From Actinophytocola sp963840275 (GTDB taxonomy: Bacteria; Actinomycetota; Actinomycetes; Mycobacteriales; Pseudonocardiaceae), in NCBI GenBank assembly GCA_963840275.1, contig CAWIYK010000001.1, positions 310,001 to 374,000 of the forward strand: DNA of 64,000 nucleotides. The letters run 5' to 3'. The notes beneath the pieces are model-generated. The model had not been told where the DNA came from. It made no database searches and saw nothing but the letters and a program-made list of their open reading frames with translations. Numbering within the stretch: position 1 is the first letter of the stretch; the number at the start of each line of letters is the position of its first letter. Position numbers and translations under genes: made by a program. Shown in pieces: positions 41,520 to 49,489 of this stretch.

Positions 41520-42686
41520 TCACGGGGCGCGTTCGGCGGTGACGCGGCGGTCGAGCACGGTGGCCGCCGCGCCGAGGAGCACGACGCAGGCGGTCGCGGC
41601 CGGCAGCCCGCGTGGCCCGAGCCCGGTGAGGAGCCCGGCCGCGGCCGTCCCGCCGGCGGCCGCGGCGACCTTGAGCGAGGACATGGTGACGAACACCTGT
41701 GCGCGGGCCGTCGGCGGGGCGTACCGCGAGCGGGCCGCGAAGGTGGCGGTGACGAACGGCGCGTTCGAGACACCCGTCAACGCGAAGGCGACGAGCGCGA
41801 GCGGGTAGTTCGGCGCGAGAGCACAGCACACCGCGCCGACGCCGAACAGGGCGACGTGCCGGGTGGTGAGCAGCTCCGGCTCACCGCGCAGGGGGAACGC
41901 GGTCACCAGCAGGGAGCCGGCGAGGCTGCCCGCGCCGAACACGGCCACGAGCGGCGCGCCCGCGCCGGGTTGGTCGGTCAGATGCCCGGCGAGCACGACC
42001 GCCACCACGGGGATCCCGCCGAGGCTGACGGCGGTGCAGAGGGTGGCGACGTTGACGCGGCGCAGCGGTCCGTGGTGCACGAAGAGCCGGAGCACCTCGC
42101 GGACCGGCGCGGGCTCGCGGATGGTCGTGGTGTCGTCGCGGGGCAGTGTGAGCGTGACCGCGGCGGCGGTCACCGCGGCGGCGGCGAGTGCGAGCACGGC
42201 CGCCAGCGCGCTGGTCGCGACCGCGAACGCGGCGACCGCGGCCGGGCCGACCGTGCCGGCGATGCCGTAGCTGACCGAGTCCCAGCCCTCGCCGCGGCGC
42301 TGGGCGCGTTCGTCCGGCCCGGCGATCCCGGCGACGCGGCTGCTGAGGCCGCCGGTGAGCAGCGGGCCGCACGCTCCGGCGACGACCGTGCCGACCAGGA
42401 CCAGCGGCACCGGCAGGTGGCCGAGCGCGAGCGCCGCGCTGCCGAGGGCCACGCCGTACCCGACGAAGGCGCACGCGAGCAGCTTGCGGCCGTCGCGTGC
42501 GCGGTCGAGGTGGCGCGCCACCCACGGACCGAGCGCGTGCGGCGCCGTGAGTCCCGCCGCGAGGATCCCGCCGACCGCCGCCGCGCCGGGCCCCGGCGTC
42601 GCCTCGAACGCCAGCAGCACCAGACCGACGGCCGCGCCAAGGTCCGCTCCTCTGGCGAGGGTGGCCGCGAGCAGGAAGCGGGCCAT
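41520..42686 (-). CDS. MFS transporter
   Basis: 388 residues with about 12 hydrophobic segments. The N-terminus is MARFLLAATLARGADLGAAVGLVLLAF; a GTG three codons upstream is also possible. Loop motifs are weak (ARHLDRARDGRKLL after TM2). Relatives are enterobactin-exporter-like or multidrug permeases. No substrate clue. Its stop lies 4 bp from the stop of the convergent M19-like gene. Confidence 0.85.
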   Translation of the reverse strand: MARFLLAATLARGADLGAAVGLVLLAFEATPGPGAAAVGGILAAGLTAPHALGPWVARHLDRARDGRKLLACAFVGYGVALGSAALALGHLPVPLVLVGTVVAGACGPLLTGGLSSRVAGIAGPDERAQRRGEGWDSVSYGIAGTVGPAAVAAFAVATSALAAVLALAAAAVTAAAVTLTLPRDDTTTIREPAPVREVLRLFVHHGPLRRVNVATLCTAVSLGGIPVVAVVLAGHLTDQPGAGAPLVAVFGAGSLAGSLLVTAFPLRGEPELLTTRHVALFGVGAVCCALAPNYPLALVAFALTGVSNAPFVTATFAARSRYAPPTARAQVFVTMSSLKVAAAAGGTAAAGLLTGLGPRGLPAATACVVLLGAAATVLDRRVTAERAP

Positions 42687-42749
42687 TGATCGCACCCGAC
42701 CGATGCTATGTGTCGTTTCGGTGGCGTGGCCTGCGGGTATGGCATACGC

Positions 42750-44228
42750 ATGGCAGTGGCGACTCACACCGAGACCGAACGCAAGTACGAGACCGGCGTC
42801 GACGCCGACCTGCCGGCGCTGCACGACATCCCCGGCGTCGCCGAGGTGACCGGGCCCAAGGCGGAGAAGCTGGAGGCGATCTACTTCGACACGGCCGACC
42901 TGCGGCTGGCCCGGCACGGCGCGACGCTGCGGCGGCGCACCGGCGGGAGCGACGCGGGCTGGCACCTCAAGGTGCCCGTCGACGGCGACTCGCGGGCCGA
43001 GCTGCGACTGCCGCTCGAGTCGGTGTCGACCAACGCGCCGCCAGCCGAGCTCGCCGACCTGACGCTGGGGATGGCCAGGGGCGCGGAGATCCGCCCGGTG
43101 GCCAGTGTCAAGACCGCCCGGGACGTCTGGCAGCTGTTCGGGCGCAAGGGAAAGCTGCTCGCCGAGGTGACCGACGACCGGGTGTCGGCGACCCGCCTCG
43201 GTGACTCGTCGACAGTGGACTCCTGGCGGGAGCTGGAGGTCGAGCTGGCCGACGGGGACGCCGACGTGCTCGACGGCGCGGAGAAGATGCTGCGGGACGC
43301 GGGCGTGCGGCGCGCGAAGCACGCGTCGAAGCTGGCGCGGGTGCTGCCCGTCCCGCCCGACCGCGTCGAGCGCCCCGGCCGCAAGGCGACCGCGGGCGAC
43401 GCCGTGCTGGCCTACCTGCGCGCGCAGTACGACGTGATCGTCCACCAGGACCTGCGCGTGCGTCAGGACGCCGAGGACTCGGTGCACCGGCTGCGGGTCG
43501 CGGTGCGGCGGCTGCGCAGCGCGCTGCGGGTCTACGACCGGGTCGTCGACGGCGCCCGCACCGAACGGCTGCGCGACGAGCTGCGGTGGCTCGGCAGGCG
43601 CCTCGCCGACGTGCGGGACCTGGAGGTGCAGCACGCCCACTTCCGCGCCGCGCTCGCCGGGCTGCCGGACGAGCTCGTCGTCGGACCGGTCTCCGCACGG
43701 CTGACCCGGCACTTCGGCCCCATCGAGGCCGCGGCCCGCCGGACCGCACTGAAGACGTTGCGGGACAAGCGTTACCGGCGACTGCTCGACGAGCTGGACC
43801 GGCTGCTGACCGACCCGCCGCTGACCAAGCGCGCCGGCCGGCCGGCACGCAAGGAGCTGGCCAAGCACGCGCGGCGCGCGTACCGCAAGACCGACCGCCG
43901 CGTGCGCGCCGCGACGACCGACGCCGAGCTGCACCGGGCGCGGAAGGCGGCCAAGCGCTACCGCTACGCGCTCGAGGTGGCCGAGCCGGTGGTCGGGAAG
44001 AAGGCGAAGAAGGCGCGCAAGCGGGCGAAGGAGTTCACGCGGCTGCTCGGTGAGCACCAGGACGGCGTCGTCGCGCGGCCGGTGCTGCGGGAGCTGGGGA
44101 TGCGGTCGCATCTCGCCGGTGAGAACGGGTTCACGCTCGGCGTGCTGTACGAGCAGGAGCAGGCGCGGTGCGACGAGGTCGAGCGGACGTACCTCTCGCG
44201 CTGGCGGCGGGTGCCGTGCTATGCATGA
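42750..44228 (+). CDS. CYTH-CHAD domain protein
   Basis: 492 residues. The N-terminal 190 residues are a CYTH triphosphate-tunnel domain: THTETERKYE (ExExK), YFDTADLRLARHGATLRRR and a late ELEVEL. The C-terminal 280 residues are a CHAD domain, all helical, with conserved His (VHRLRVAVRRLRSALRVY, HRARKAAKRYRYALE). CYTH enzymes cleave inorganic triphosphate or make cAMP/ThTP, and CHAD binds polyphosphate granules. The pairing suggests polyphosphate or triphosphate metabolism. Upstream in-frame starts have no ribosome site and look non-coding. Its stop codon lies in an operator-like palindrome. Confidence 0.92.
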   Translation: MAVATHTETERKYETGVDADLPALHDIPGVAEVTGPKAEKLEAIYFDTADLRLARHGATLRRRTGGSDAGWHLKVPVDGDSRAELRLPLESVSTNAPPAELADLTLGMARGAEIRPVASVKTARDVWQLFGRKGKLLAEVTDDRVSATRLGDSSTVDSWRELEVELADGDADVLDGAEKMLRDAGVRRAKHASKLARVLPVPPDRVERPGRKATAGDAVLAYLRAQYDVIVHQDLRVRQDAEDSVHRLRVAVRRLRSALRVYDRVVDGARTERLRDELRWLGRRLADVRDLEVQHAHFRAALAGLPDELVVGPVSARLTRHFGPIEAAARRTALKTLRDKRYRRLLDELDRLLTDPPLTKRAGRPARKELAKHARRAYRKTDRRVRAATTDAELHRARKAAKRYRYALEVAEPVVGKKAKKARKRAKEFTRLLGEHQDGVVARPVLRELGMRSHLAGENGFTLGVLYEQEQARCDEVERTYLSRWRRVPCYA

Positions 44229-44237
44229 GTCATGCAT
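44221..44237. promoter_or_regulatory. Palindrome at the CYTH-CHAD/MarR junction
   Basis: ATGCATGAGTCATGCAT is a 17-bp palindrome around one base. It covers the CYTH-CHAD stop codon and the MarR start codon (44232). MarR proteins often bind such sites over their own start region. Autoregulation here is an inference. Confidence 0.6.
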
Positions 44238-44738
44238 GTATCGAGGACGGCGAACCTCCTCGGCGCCACGGCGCTGGCCGTCACCGACCTGACGGTCTCG
44301 CGGGTCACCGGGCGACTCAGCGCCAGCGCCGCCGCGGCGGTCGTGGTGCTCTCGTCCGGCGACGTGGGCGTGACGGAGCTGGGCAAACGGGTCGGGCTCA
44401 CGCAGTCGGCCGCCGCGCGGATGGTGGACGCCCTGGCCGGCGACGGGTTGGTGGCGCGGCAGTCGCGGGCCGGCCGGGTGGTGCGCGTGACGCTGACGGA
44501 CGAGGGACGCCGGGTCGCCGGTGAGCTGCTGGCCGCGCGGGCCGCGCCACTCGCCGACGTGCTGTCCGTGTTGGGCGCGGGGGAGCGGGAACAGCTCGAT
44601 GGGCTGCTGGAGAAGCTCCTGACCAGGCTGTACGGGGACATCGGCAGCTCGGAGCTGATGTGCCGCCTCTGCGACCGCGCCGCCTGCACCACGGACGCCG
44701 TGTGCCCGGTAGGCCAAGCAGAACGCGACGAGCCATGA
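44232..44738 (+). CDS. MarR family regulator with C-terminal Cys cluster
   Basis: 168 residues. The winged helix is VGVTELGKRVGLTQSAAARMVDALAGDGLV with the wing SRAGRVVRVTLTDEG. The C-terminus is unusual: CRLCDRAACTTDAVCP (Cys144, 147, 152, 158), a possible metal knuckle or disulfide switch. That suggests a thiol- or metal-responsive repressor. It begins 3 bp after the CYTH-CHAD gene. Likely targets are itself, through the palindrome on its start, and perhaps the EamA transporter downstream. Confidence 0.87.
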   Translation: MHVSRTANLLGATALAVTDLTVSRVTGRLSASAAAAVVVLSSGDVGVTELGKRVGLTQSAAARMVDALAGDGLVARQSRAGRVVRVTLTDEGRRVAGELLAARAAPLADVLSVLGAGEREQLDGLLEKLLTRLYGDIGSSELMCRLCDRAACTTDAVCPVGQAERDEP

Positions 44739-44778
44739 ACACGGTGCCTGTGGACAACCTCGCCCGAGCCGGCCGGTT

Positions 44779-44801
44779 CTGTCGGTGGTCGGCGGTAGCG
44801 T
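44779..44801 (+). promoter_or_regulatory. PafBC-type promoter motif, copy B
   Basis: CTGTCGGTG, eight bases, TAGCGT: the same motif as copy A and the same fit to TTGTCRGTG-N8-TANNNT. It is followed by TAGCGTGG, two bases, ACCGGGGGCCGGAGGCCA. The EamA transporter starts about 45 bp after the -10-like part, so this copy is well placed to drive it. Confidence 0.6.
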
Positions 44802-44846
44802 GGTGACCGGGGGCCGGAGGCCAGGCCGCGGACGTCGGAACTGACC

Positions 44847-45647
44847 GTGGGTGCCCTCTTGGCGCTCGCGTCCTCTCTCGCCTACGGGATCGCCGACTTC
44901 GCCGGCGGGCTGCTGTCCCGCCGCGCGCACTTCGGGGTCGTCGCGTTCGTCGGGCAGCTCGCCGGGCTCGTGTTCGCCGCGGCGGTGGCGCCGTTCGTGT
45001 CTGCCGACGTCGTCCTCGCCGACCTCGCGTGGGGTGCGTTGTCCGGCGTGGGCACGGGCGTCGGGATGCTGTTCCTCTACCGCGGCCTGAGCCGGGGCGA
45101 CATGAGTGTGGTCGTCCCGGTGAGCGCGGTCGGCGGGGTCGCGCTGCCGGTGGTGGTCGGCGTCGCGGTGCTCGGGGACCGGCCCTCCCCGCTCGCGTGG
45201 GTGGGCATCGTCGTCGCGCTGCCGGCGCTCTGGCTCGTGTCCGGGGGAAAGGTCGGCGCGGCGGGGGACGGGCTCGCGGCCAGCGTCGGGATCGCCGTGC
45301 AGTACCTGGCGCTGGCACAGGTCGGGCCAGAGGCCGGCATCTGGCCCGTGGTGGCCGGGCGGGTGACCGCGGCGCTCGCGATCCTGCCCGCCGTCACCGA
45401 CCGGCGGCTGTCGTGGCCGACCGGGCTCGGCGCCGCCGCCTGCGGTGCGACCGCGGCGCTCGCGCTCGTCTGCTACCTGCTCGCCACCCGACAGCAACTG
45501 GTGGTCATCGCCGTGGTGCTGTCGTCGCTGTACCCCGCGATCCCCGTGCTGCTCGGCATCACCGTGCTGCGCGAACGCCTCGCGCGATGGCAGGCGGTGG
45601 GCATCGTCGGGGCCGCGGTCGCGGTGGGGTTGCTCGTGTTCGGCTGA
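44847..45647 (+). CDS. EamA/DMT-family transporter
   Basis: 266 residues from GTG, with about 10 hydrophobic segments in two EamA halves (SSLAYGIADFAGGLLSRRA and the second half after residue 140). LYRGLSRGDMSVVVPVSAVGG and TVLRERLARWQAVGIV are typical. Family members export amino acids, drugs or other metabolites. The PafBC-type promoter upstream links it, as an inference, to DNA-damage stress. Confidence 0.87.
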   Translation: MGALLALASSLAYGIADFAGGLLSRRAHFGVVAFVGQLAGLVFAAAVAPFVSADVVLADLAWGALSGVGTGVGMLFLYRGLSRGDMSVVVPVSAVGGVALPVVVGVAVLGDRPSPLAWVGIVVALPALWLVSGGKVGAAGDGLAASVGIAVQYLALAQVGPEAGIWPVVAGRVTAALAILPAVTDRRLSWPTGLGAAACGATAALALVCYLLATRQQLVVIAVVLSSLYPAIPVLLGITVLRERLARWQAVGIVGAAVAVGLLVFG

Positions 45648-45771
45648 GCTTCGGACAGGCCAGTGACCAGGCAGAACGGTGAAATGTAGTGCCAACTTAG
45701 GGTCGTGGCAGATCATCGCTCTGGCGCGCCGGGGCCCTGGGGGTGCCCCGGCTCGCCCTTCTCTGACGAAA

Positions 45772-45807
45772 ACCGACAGAGACAACGACAGAGGCAACAC
45801 TGTCGGT
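45772..45807. promoter_or_regulatory. Inverted and tandem repeats before the dead sigma gene
   Basis: ACCGACAG and CTGTCGGT form a perfect 8-bp inverted repeat with centres 28 bp apart. Between them GACAGAGACAAC and GACAGAGGCAAC repeat in tandem (11 of 12 match). This is probably the old control region of the sigma factor gene that follows. Confidence 0.4.
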
Positions 45808-45808
45808 C

Positions 45809-46260
45809 GTGGTGGACACAACGTTCGCCTTCGGGCGGCTGTTCGACCGGCATGCCAGGGCGGTGTGCAACCACTGCTTCCGCCTGGTGGCGAGCTGGTC
45901 GGCCGCCGAGGACCTGACGCAGGCGACCCTTCTGCTCGCGTGGCACAAGCGGGCCAGGGTGCGGCTCACGCACGACTCCGCCCTGCCGTGACTGCTCGCG
46001 GTGGCCACGAACGTCGTCCGCAGCGACCGGCGGACGGTGGCGCGACGCCTGCGGCCGGCCGGCTCGTCCCGGAGGCGCCGTCGCCGGACCACGCCGACGA
46101 CGTCGCCGCGCTGGTGGACGACGAGCGGCGGATGGCGGACGTGCTCGCCGCCGTCGCTCGGCTGCCGCGCAACCAGCAGGAGGGGTCAGCAAGGCACGCG
46201 CCCGGCTCGCCGGGCTGCTGCCCCGCCGGTCGTCGCGTTCGCAGCAAACGCTCAGGAGGA
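45809..46260 (+). pseudogene. ECF sigma factor gene, decayed
   Basis: The frame from GTG encodes FGRLFDRHARAVCNHCFRLV and SWSAAEDLTQATLLLAWHK, a clear sigma-70 region 2. A TGA at 45989 stands where relatives have Trp. The frame then continues LLAVATNVVRSDRRTVARRL, shifts near 46050, and gives PSPDHADDVAALVDDERRMADVLAAVARLPRNQQE in another frame. At about 46182 sequence jumps to VSKARARLAGLLP, the very end of such proteins, so the region 4 helix-turn-helix is deleted. Nonsense, frameshift and deletion together leave no function. Confidence 0.8.
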
Positions 46261-46266
46261 GGCCCG

Positions 46267-46387
46267 ATGAACACCACACTGCCCCCGGCCAGGGACCTGC
46301 CCCCGCACCGGCACGGAGGACCCGCCGGTCGTGCGGGCGTACGACAGGAACGGCACGCTGGTGGGCGAGGCCGGCCACCAGCCGAAC
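46267..46387 (+). pseudogene. Remnant of the sigma factor's partner gene (CU044_5270-like)
   Basis: An AGGAGG site and ATG give MNTTLPPARDLPPHRH, the opening of the membrane protein usually cotranscribed with this sigma type. After about 16 codons the sequence jumps to VVRAYDRNGTLVGEAG in another frame, which resembles that protein's C-terminus. Roughly 300 codons are therefore missing. Identification rests on the two short ends and their position. Confidence 0.55.
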
Positions 46388-46404
46388 CGTCCATTTGGGA
46401 CATT

Positions 46405-46441
46405 CGAAGCCGGCGCCCCCTCTGTTCGGGCGCCGGCTTCG
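46405..46441 (+). terminator. Strong terminator behind the decayed sigma operon
   Basis: CGAAGCCGGCGCCC pairs with GGGCGCCGGCTTCG: a perfect 14-bp stem with a 9-base loop. It survives although the genes it served have decayed, and it shields the acidic-protein gene 110 bp further on. Confidence 0.85.
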
Positions 46442-46552
46442 TTACTTCCCCATAGTGCGGTTTTCCCTGCCCGCACAAGTGCTTTTGGGTTTCCTGAGCG
46501 GTCGGCCACGGCTGCTTACCGTGAGTACACGTCGACCCCCGAGGGAGTAAAG

Positions 46553-47239
46553 ATGCCCAGTGTGGACGAGCTGTGGGCGTGGATGCAGACGCCCGTGCAC
46601 GAGCTCGTGAGCTACAGAGCCGACAACCCCGACAAGACATGGGAAGAACATCGGGCGCACTTCGTCGAACAGCTGGGGCTGTCCGACCCGTCCGCCCACC
46701 CGCTCGTCGAGGAGCTGGTCCGCTACCTCGACGAACTGCCCGACGACGAGCGCGCCGAGCTGCTCGCGGACACGAGCCGGTTCGAGCCGGTGGTGCTCGA
46801 GGTCGTCGAGCGGCACGCCGTCGATGACGCGCCGTCGGAAGGGGCCGAGCCCTACGACGAAGCCGCCTGGCAGGCGTTCCTCGTGGAGAACGGCACCCGG
46901 TGGGACGGCGCGGACGACACGTGGCCCGCGTTCCGCGAGTGGTTCGCCTACTACGCGACCGAAACGGGCCTCGGCCAGCCCGCGACCGCGCTGCTGGAGT
47001 ACCTCGACCCGCAGTCCGCGCCGGAGCGGGTCGCGACCCTGGCCCAGTACGGCGTCGTCATCGCGCCCGCCGAGGAGACGCCCGCCGACGTGGCGGAGGC
47101 GCCCGACGCGGCGGCGGCCGAGCCGCTGCAGCTGACGGACGAGGACATGGCCGCCCTGCTCGCGGAGGACGCGGACTTCGCCGACATCCCCGAGGAGCGC
47201 CGGCGCGAGCTGATCGCCCAGCTCGTCGACGGCACCTGA
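46553..47239 (+). CDS. Acidic hypothetical protein with an internal repeat
   Basis: 228 residues, rich in Asp, Glu and Ala, without signal peptide or membrane segment. Two related stretches occur: WEEHRAHFVEQLGLSDPSAH and WPAFREWFAYYATETGLGQP, each followed by a short Leu-rich helix. The ATG follows GAGGGAG. It ends 27 bp before the next gene and is probably cotranscribed with it; an adaptor, chaperone or antidote role for that partner is possible but unproven. Confidence 0.7.
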   Translation: MPSVDELWAWMQTPVHELVSYRADNPDKTWEEHRAHFVEQLGLSDPSAHPLVEELVRYLDELPDDERAELLADTSRFEPVVLEVVERHAVDDAPSEGAEPYDEAAWQAFLVENGTRWDGADDTWPAFREWFAYYATETGLGQPATALLEYLDPQSAPERVATLAQYGVVIAPAEETPADVAEAPDAAAAEPLQLTDEDMAALLAEDADFADIPEERRRELIAQLVDGT

Positions 47240-47266
47240 CCGACCGACCAGAAAGGATTCGCTGAG

Positions 47267-47935
47267 ATGGATCTCGAAGCCCAGCGCGAGCAGCAGTATC
47301 GCGAGGAAGTCATGGCGCGGCTGGAGAAGCGGTTCGGGGCCGCCCGCCTCCCGAAGAAGGTGAAGCGGCAGGAGGCGCCGTTCACGTTCGACAAGACCGC
47401 CAAACCCGAGGACGCCAACACCGCGACGGTCGGCGACATCACGAGCGAGACCGGTGTCACGGACGCGCCACTTCGGCTGAACTCCGCCTGGTTCGACCTC
47501 ACCGCCGTGCCGAGCGGGATGAAGCCGGTCGCCGGCGTCAAGTACCTGTGGGTCATCCGGGGCGACGGCCACCTGATCCTCGGCGTCGAGGACCCGAGCC
47601 AGTCGCCGGAGGCGTACGGCGTCGACCCCTCGGGTCTGAAGGGCGCGGACGCCATCGAGGGTCTCGGGCATCCGTCGCTGGCCGCGAAGTTCGGCGAAGG
47701 CGGGGTGCTGGAGCCGGGCGAGGGCCGCATCGGCGGCGAGCTGTTCAGCCACGGTGGCGGGTGGGCGATCAACGACCACTCCGGCCGCTACGGCTCAGGC
47801 CGCACCGGCACCGCGGCCCTGCTCACCGAGGCGGCGGCGGAGTTCGGCATGCTCGGCATCACCGTGTCCTACATCCAGGCCAAGCCGAGCCTCGCGGACG
47901 GCGGCACGGACGACAAGATCGTCGCGCTGCAGTGA
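47267..47935 (+). CDS. Hypothetical protein with a polymorphic-toxin-like C-terminal region
   Basis: 222 residues. A basic helical start (QYREEVMARLEKRFGAARLPKK) leads to KYLWVIRGDGHLILGVED, GLGHPSLA and GRIGGELFSHGGGWAINDHSGRYG. The last pattern is reminiscent of C-terminal domains attached to actinobacterial polymorphic toxins, but I cannot name the family, and the match is from memory of the motif style only. No signal peptide. It pairs with the acidic protein upstream. Confidence 0.6.
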   Translation: MDLEAQREQQYREEVMARLEKRFGAARLPKKVKRQEAPFTFDKTAKPEDANTATVGDITSETGVTDAPLRLNSAWFDLTAVPSGMKPVAGVKYLWVIRGDGHLILGVEDPSQSPEAYGVDPSGLKGADAIEGLGHPSLAAKFGEGGVLEPGEGRIGGELFSHGGGWAINDHSGRYGSGRTGTAALLTEAAAEFGMLGITVSYIQAKPSLADGGTDDKIVALQ

Positions 47936-47975
47936 CGTGTGCGGGGCGGTGCGGCGGTCGTCGCGCCGCCCCGCG

Positions 47976-48266
47976 TCATCCCGTCGCCGGCGCCCCAGGC
48001 TCGCGTTCAGTTGACGCAGGGCACCCGCCCGCGTTGATGGGTGTCTCCGTCTCGTGCTGCGCCAGCTTCCGCACCACCACCGTGCGATCGGGCGTTCCGC
48101 CGGAATCCACTGTGGACGGTGGGGTGCCGTTCAGCAGGCCCTGCACGAACGTCCGCACCTGAGCCGCGTCCACTTCAACGGCGCTGCCGTCGTTCGGGGT
48201 CGGCAGGTCGATGCGACCGGTGGGGATGGTCGAGAACTCGATGTGGTCGCCGGTCAGCTCCGACAC
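47976..48266 (-). pseudogene. C-terminal fragment of a LytR-CpsA-Psr (LCP) protein
   Basis: 96 codons on the minus strand read LTGDHIEFSTIPTGRIDLPT, then NDGSAVEVDAAQVRTFVQGLL and a Thr/Pro-rich tail. This is the end of an LCP domain and its C-terminal extension. The membrane anchor and catalytic part that should precede it are gone; the sequence stops at the start of the kinase gene on the other strand. The fragment cannot ligate cell-wall polymers. Confidence 0.65.
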
Positions 48267-48295
48267 GACTGCTGCCCCAGAGTCTGCGGTGGCGG

Positions 48296-49489
48296 TTGTC
48301 CGCCGTGATCGCCGTCGTCAGCGTGTTGCTCGCGGTGGCGCTGTCCCTGTTGGTGCGCACCGAGTTCAGCCGTGTGCAGCTGGCGGACGCGCGGCGCGTC
48401 CAGGACGAGCGGATCCAGCTCGTGGTGCGGGACTACGGGCTGACCGGGCGGGCCGCGCTGGGCAGCAGGCTCGACTCGCCGGACGTGCCGGCGCCGCTGC
48501 GGGCCGCGGTGACGGGCGGGCGCCGCGCCACCTACCTCGAGCGGGACGCCGACGGCGCGTGGATCTGGGCGGCGGCGCAGACCGACGGGCGGATCCTGTC
48601 GCTGCGCAGCCCCTTCACCGACCGCGACGAGGCGTTGGCGCAGCTGGACCAGGTGCTGATCATCGGTTCGGCCGCCGTGCTGGTGCTGGGTTCGGTGCTC
48701 GGCGTCGTGCTGGGTGGGCGGCTGTCGCGCCGGCTGCGGCGGGCCGCGGTGGCCGCGCGCCGGGTCGCCGACGGCGACGCGACGTCGTCGGTCGGCGACG
48801 AGATCGGCGCCCGGCCACGCGACGAGACCACCGAGCTGGCGCAGGCGGTCGACGCGATGGCGGCCGCGCTGCGGGAGCGGCTCGTGGCCGAGCGTCGGGT
48901 CACGGCGGACATCGCGCACGAGCTGCGCACGCCGGTGACCGGGCTGGTGACCGCCGCGGAGCTGCTGCCGCCGTCGCGGCCCGCCGAGCTGGTGCGGGAT
49001 CGGGTCGGGGTGCTGCGGTCGCTGGTCGAGGACATCCTGGAGGTGGCGCGGCTCGACACGGCGAACGAGCAGCCGGACCTGGTCGAGCTGTCGCTGGCGG
49101 AGTTCGTGGCGCGGCGGGTGCCGCCGGTCAGTCCCGGCGCGGTGCTGCTGGTGCGGTCGTCGCAGCCGGTCCGCACCGACCCCCGGCGGCTCGAACGGGT
49201 GCTCGTGAACCTGCTGGTGAACGCGGAACGGCACGGCGAGCCGCCGGTCGAGGTCGAGGTCGACGGCACGACGCTGCGGGTGCGCGACCACGGTGCCGGC
49301 TTCTCGCCCGAGCTGCTGCGCGACGGGCCGAGCCGGTTCCGCACGGCGAGCTCCGACCGCGGCGACGGACACGGGCTCGGACTGACGATCGCGTTGGCGC
49401 AGGCCAGAGTCCTGGGCGCGACGCTGTCGCTGTCGAACGCGGAGGGGGGTGGGGCGCTCGTGACGGTGGCGCTACCGTCTGCGCCGTGA
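48296..49489 (+). CDS. Sensor histidine kinase, 5'-truncated
   Basis: 397 residues from TTG, or 394 from a GTG three codons on. Two membrane segments (AVIAVVSVLLAVALSLLV and VLIIGSAAVLVLGSVLGVVLG) frame an outer domain of about 90 residues. A HAMP domain follows (RRVADGDATSSVGD). The His box is ADIAHELRTPVTGL, the N-box VLVNLLVNAERHG and the G-boxes FSPELLRDG and DGHGLGLTIA. Homologues start about a dozen residues earlier with LLPQSLRWRLS; those codons are present (from about 48269) but no start codon precedes them. The response regulator that should come first is missing. Confidence 0.8.
   Translation: MSAVIAVVSVLLAVALSLLVRTEFSRVQLADARRVQDERIQLVVRDYGLTGRAALGSRLDSPDVPAPLRAAVTGGRRATYLERDADGAWIWAAAQTDGRILSLRSPFTDRDEALAQLDQVLIIGSAAVLVLGSVLGVVLGGRLSRRLRRAAVAARRVADGDATSSVGDEIGARPRDETTELAQAVDAMAAALRERLVAERRVTADIAHELRTPVTGLVTAAELLPPSRPAELVRDRVGVLRSLVEDILEVARLDTANEQPDLVELSLAEFVARRVPPVSPGAVLLVRSSQPVRTDPRRLERVLVNLLVNAERHGEPPVEVEVDGTTLRVRDHGAGFSPELLRDGPSRFRTASSDRGDGHGLGLTIALAQARVLGATLSLSNAEGGGALVTVALPSAP

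Noticed and set aside
41520..45821. A 1433-codon minus-strand open frame
   Set aside because: Only its last 388 codons (the MFS transporter) have coding character. The rest mirrors the CYTH-CHAD, MarR and EamA genes and is His/Arg/Gly-rich shadow sequence.
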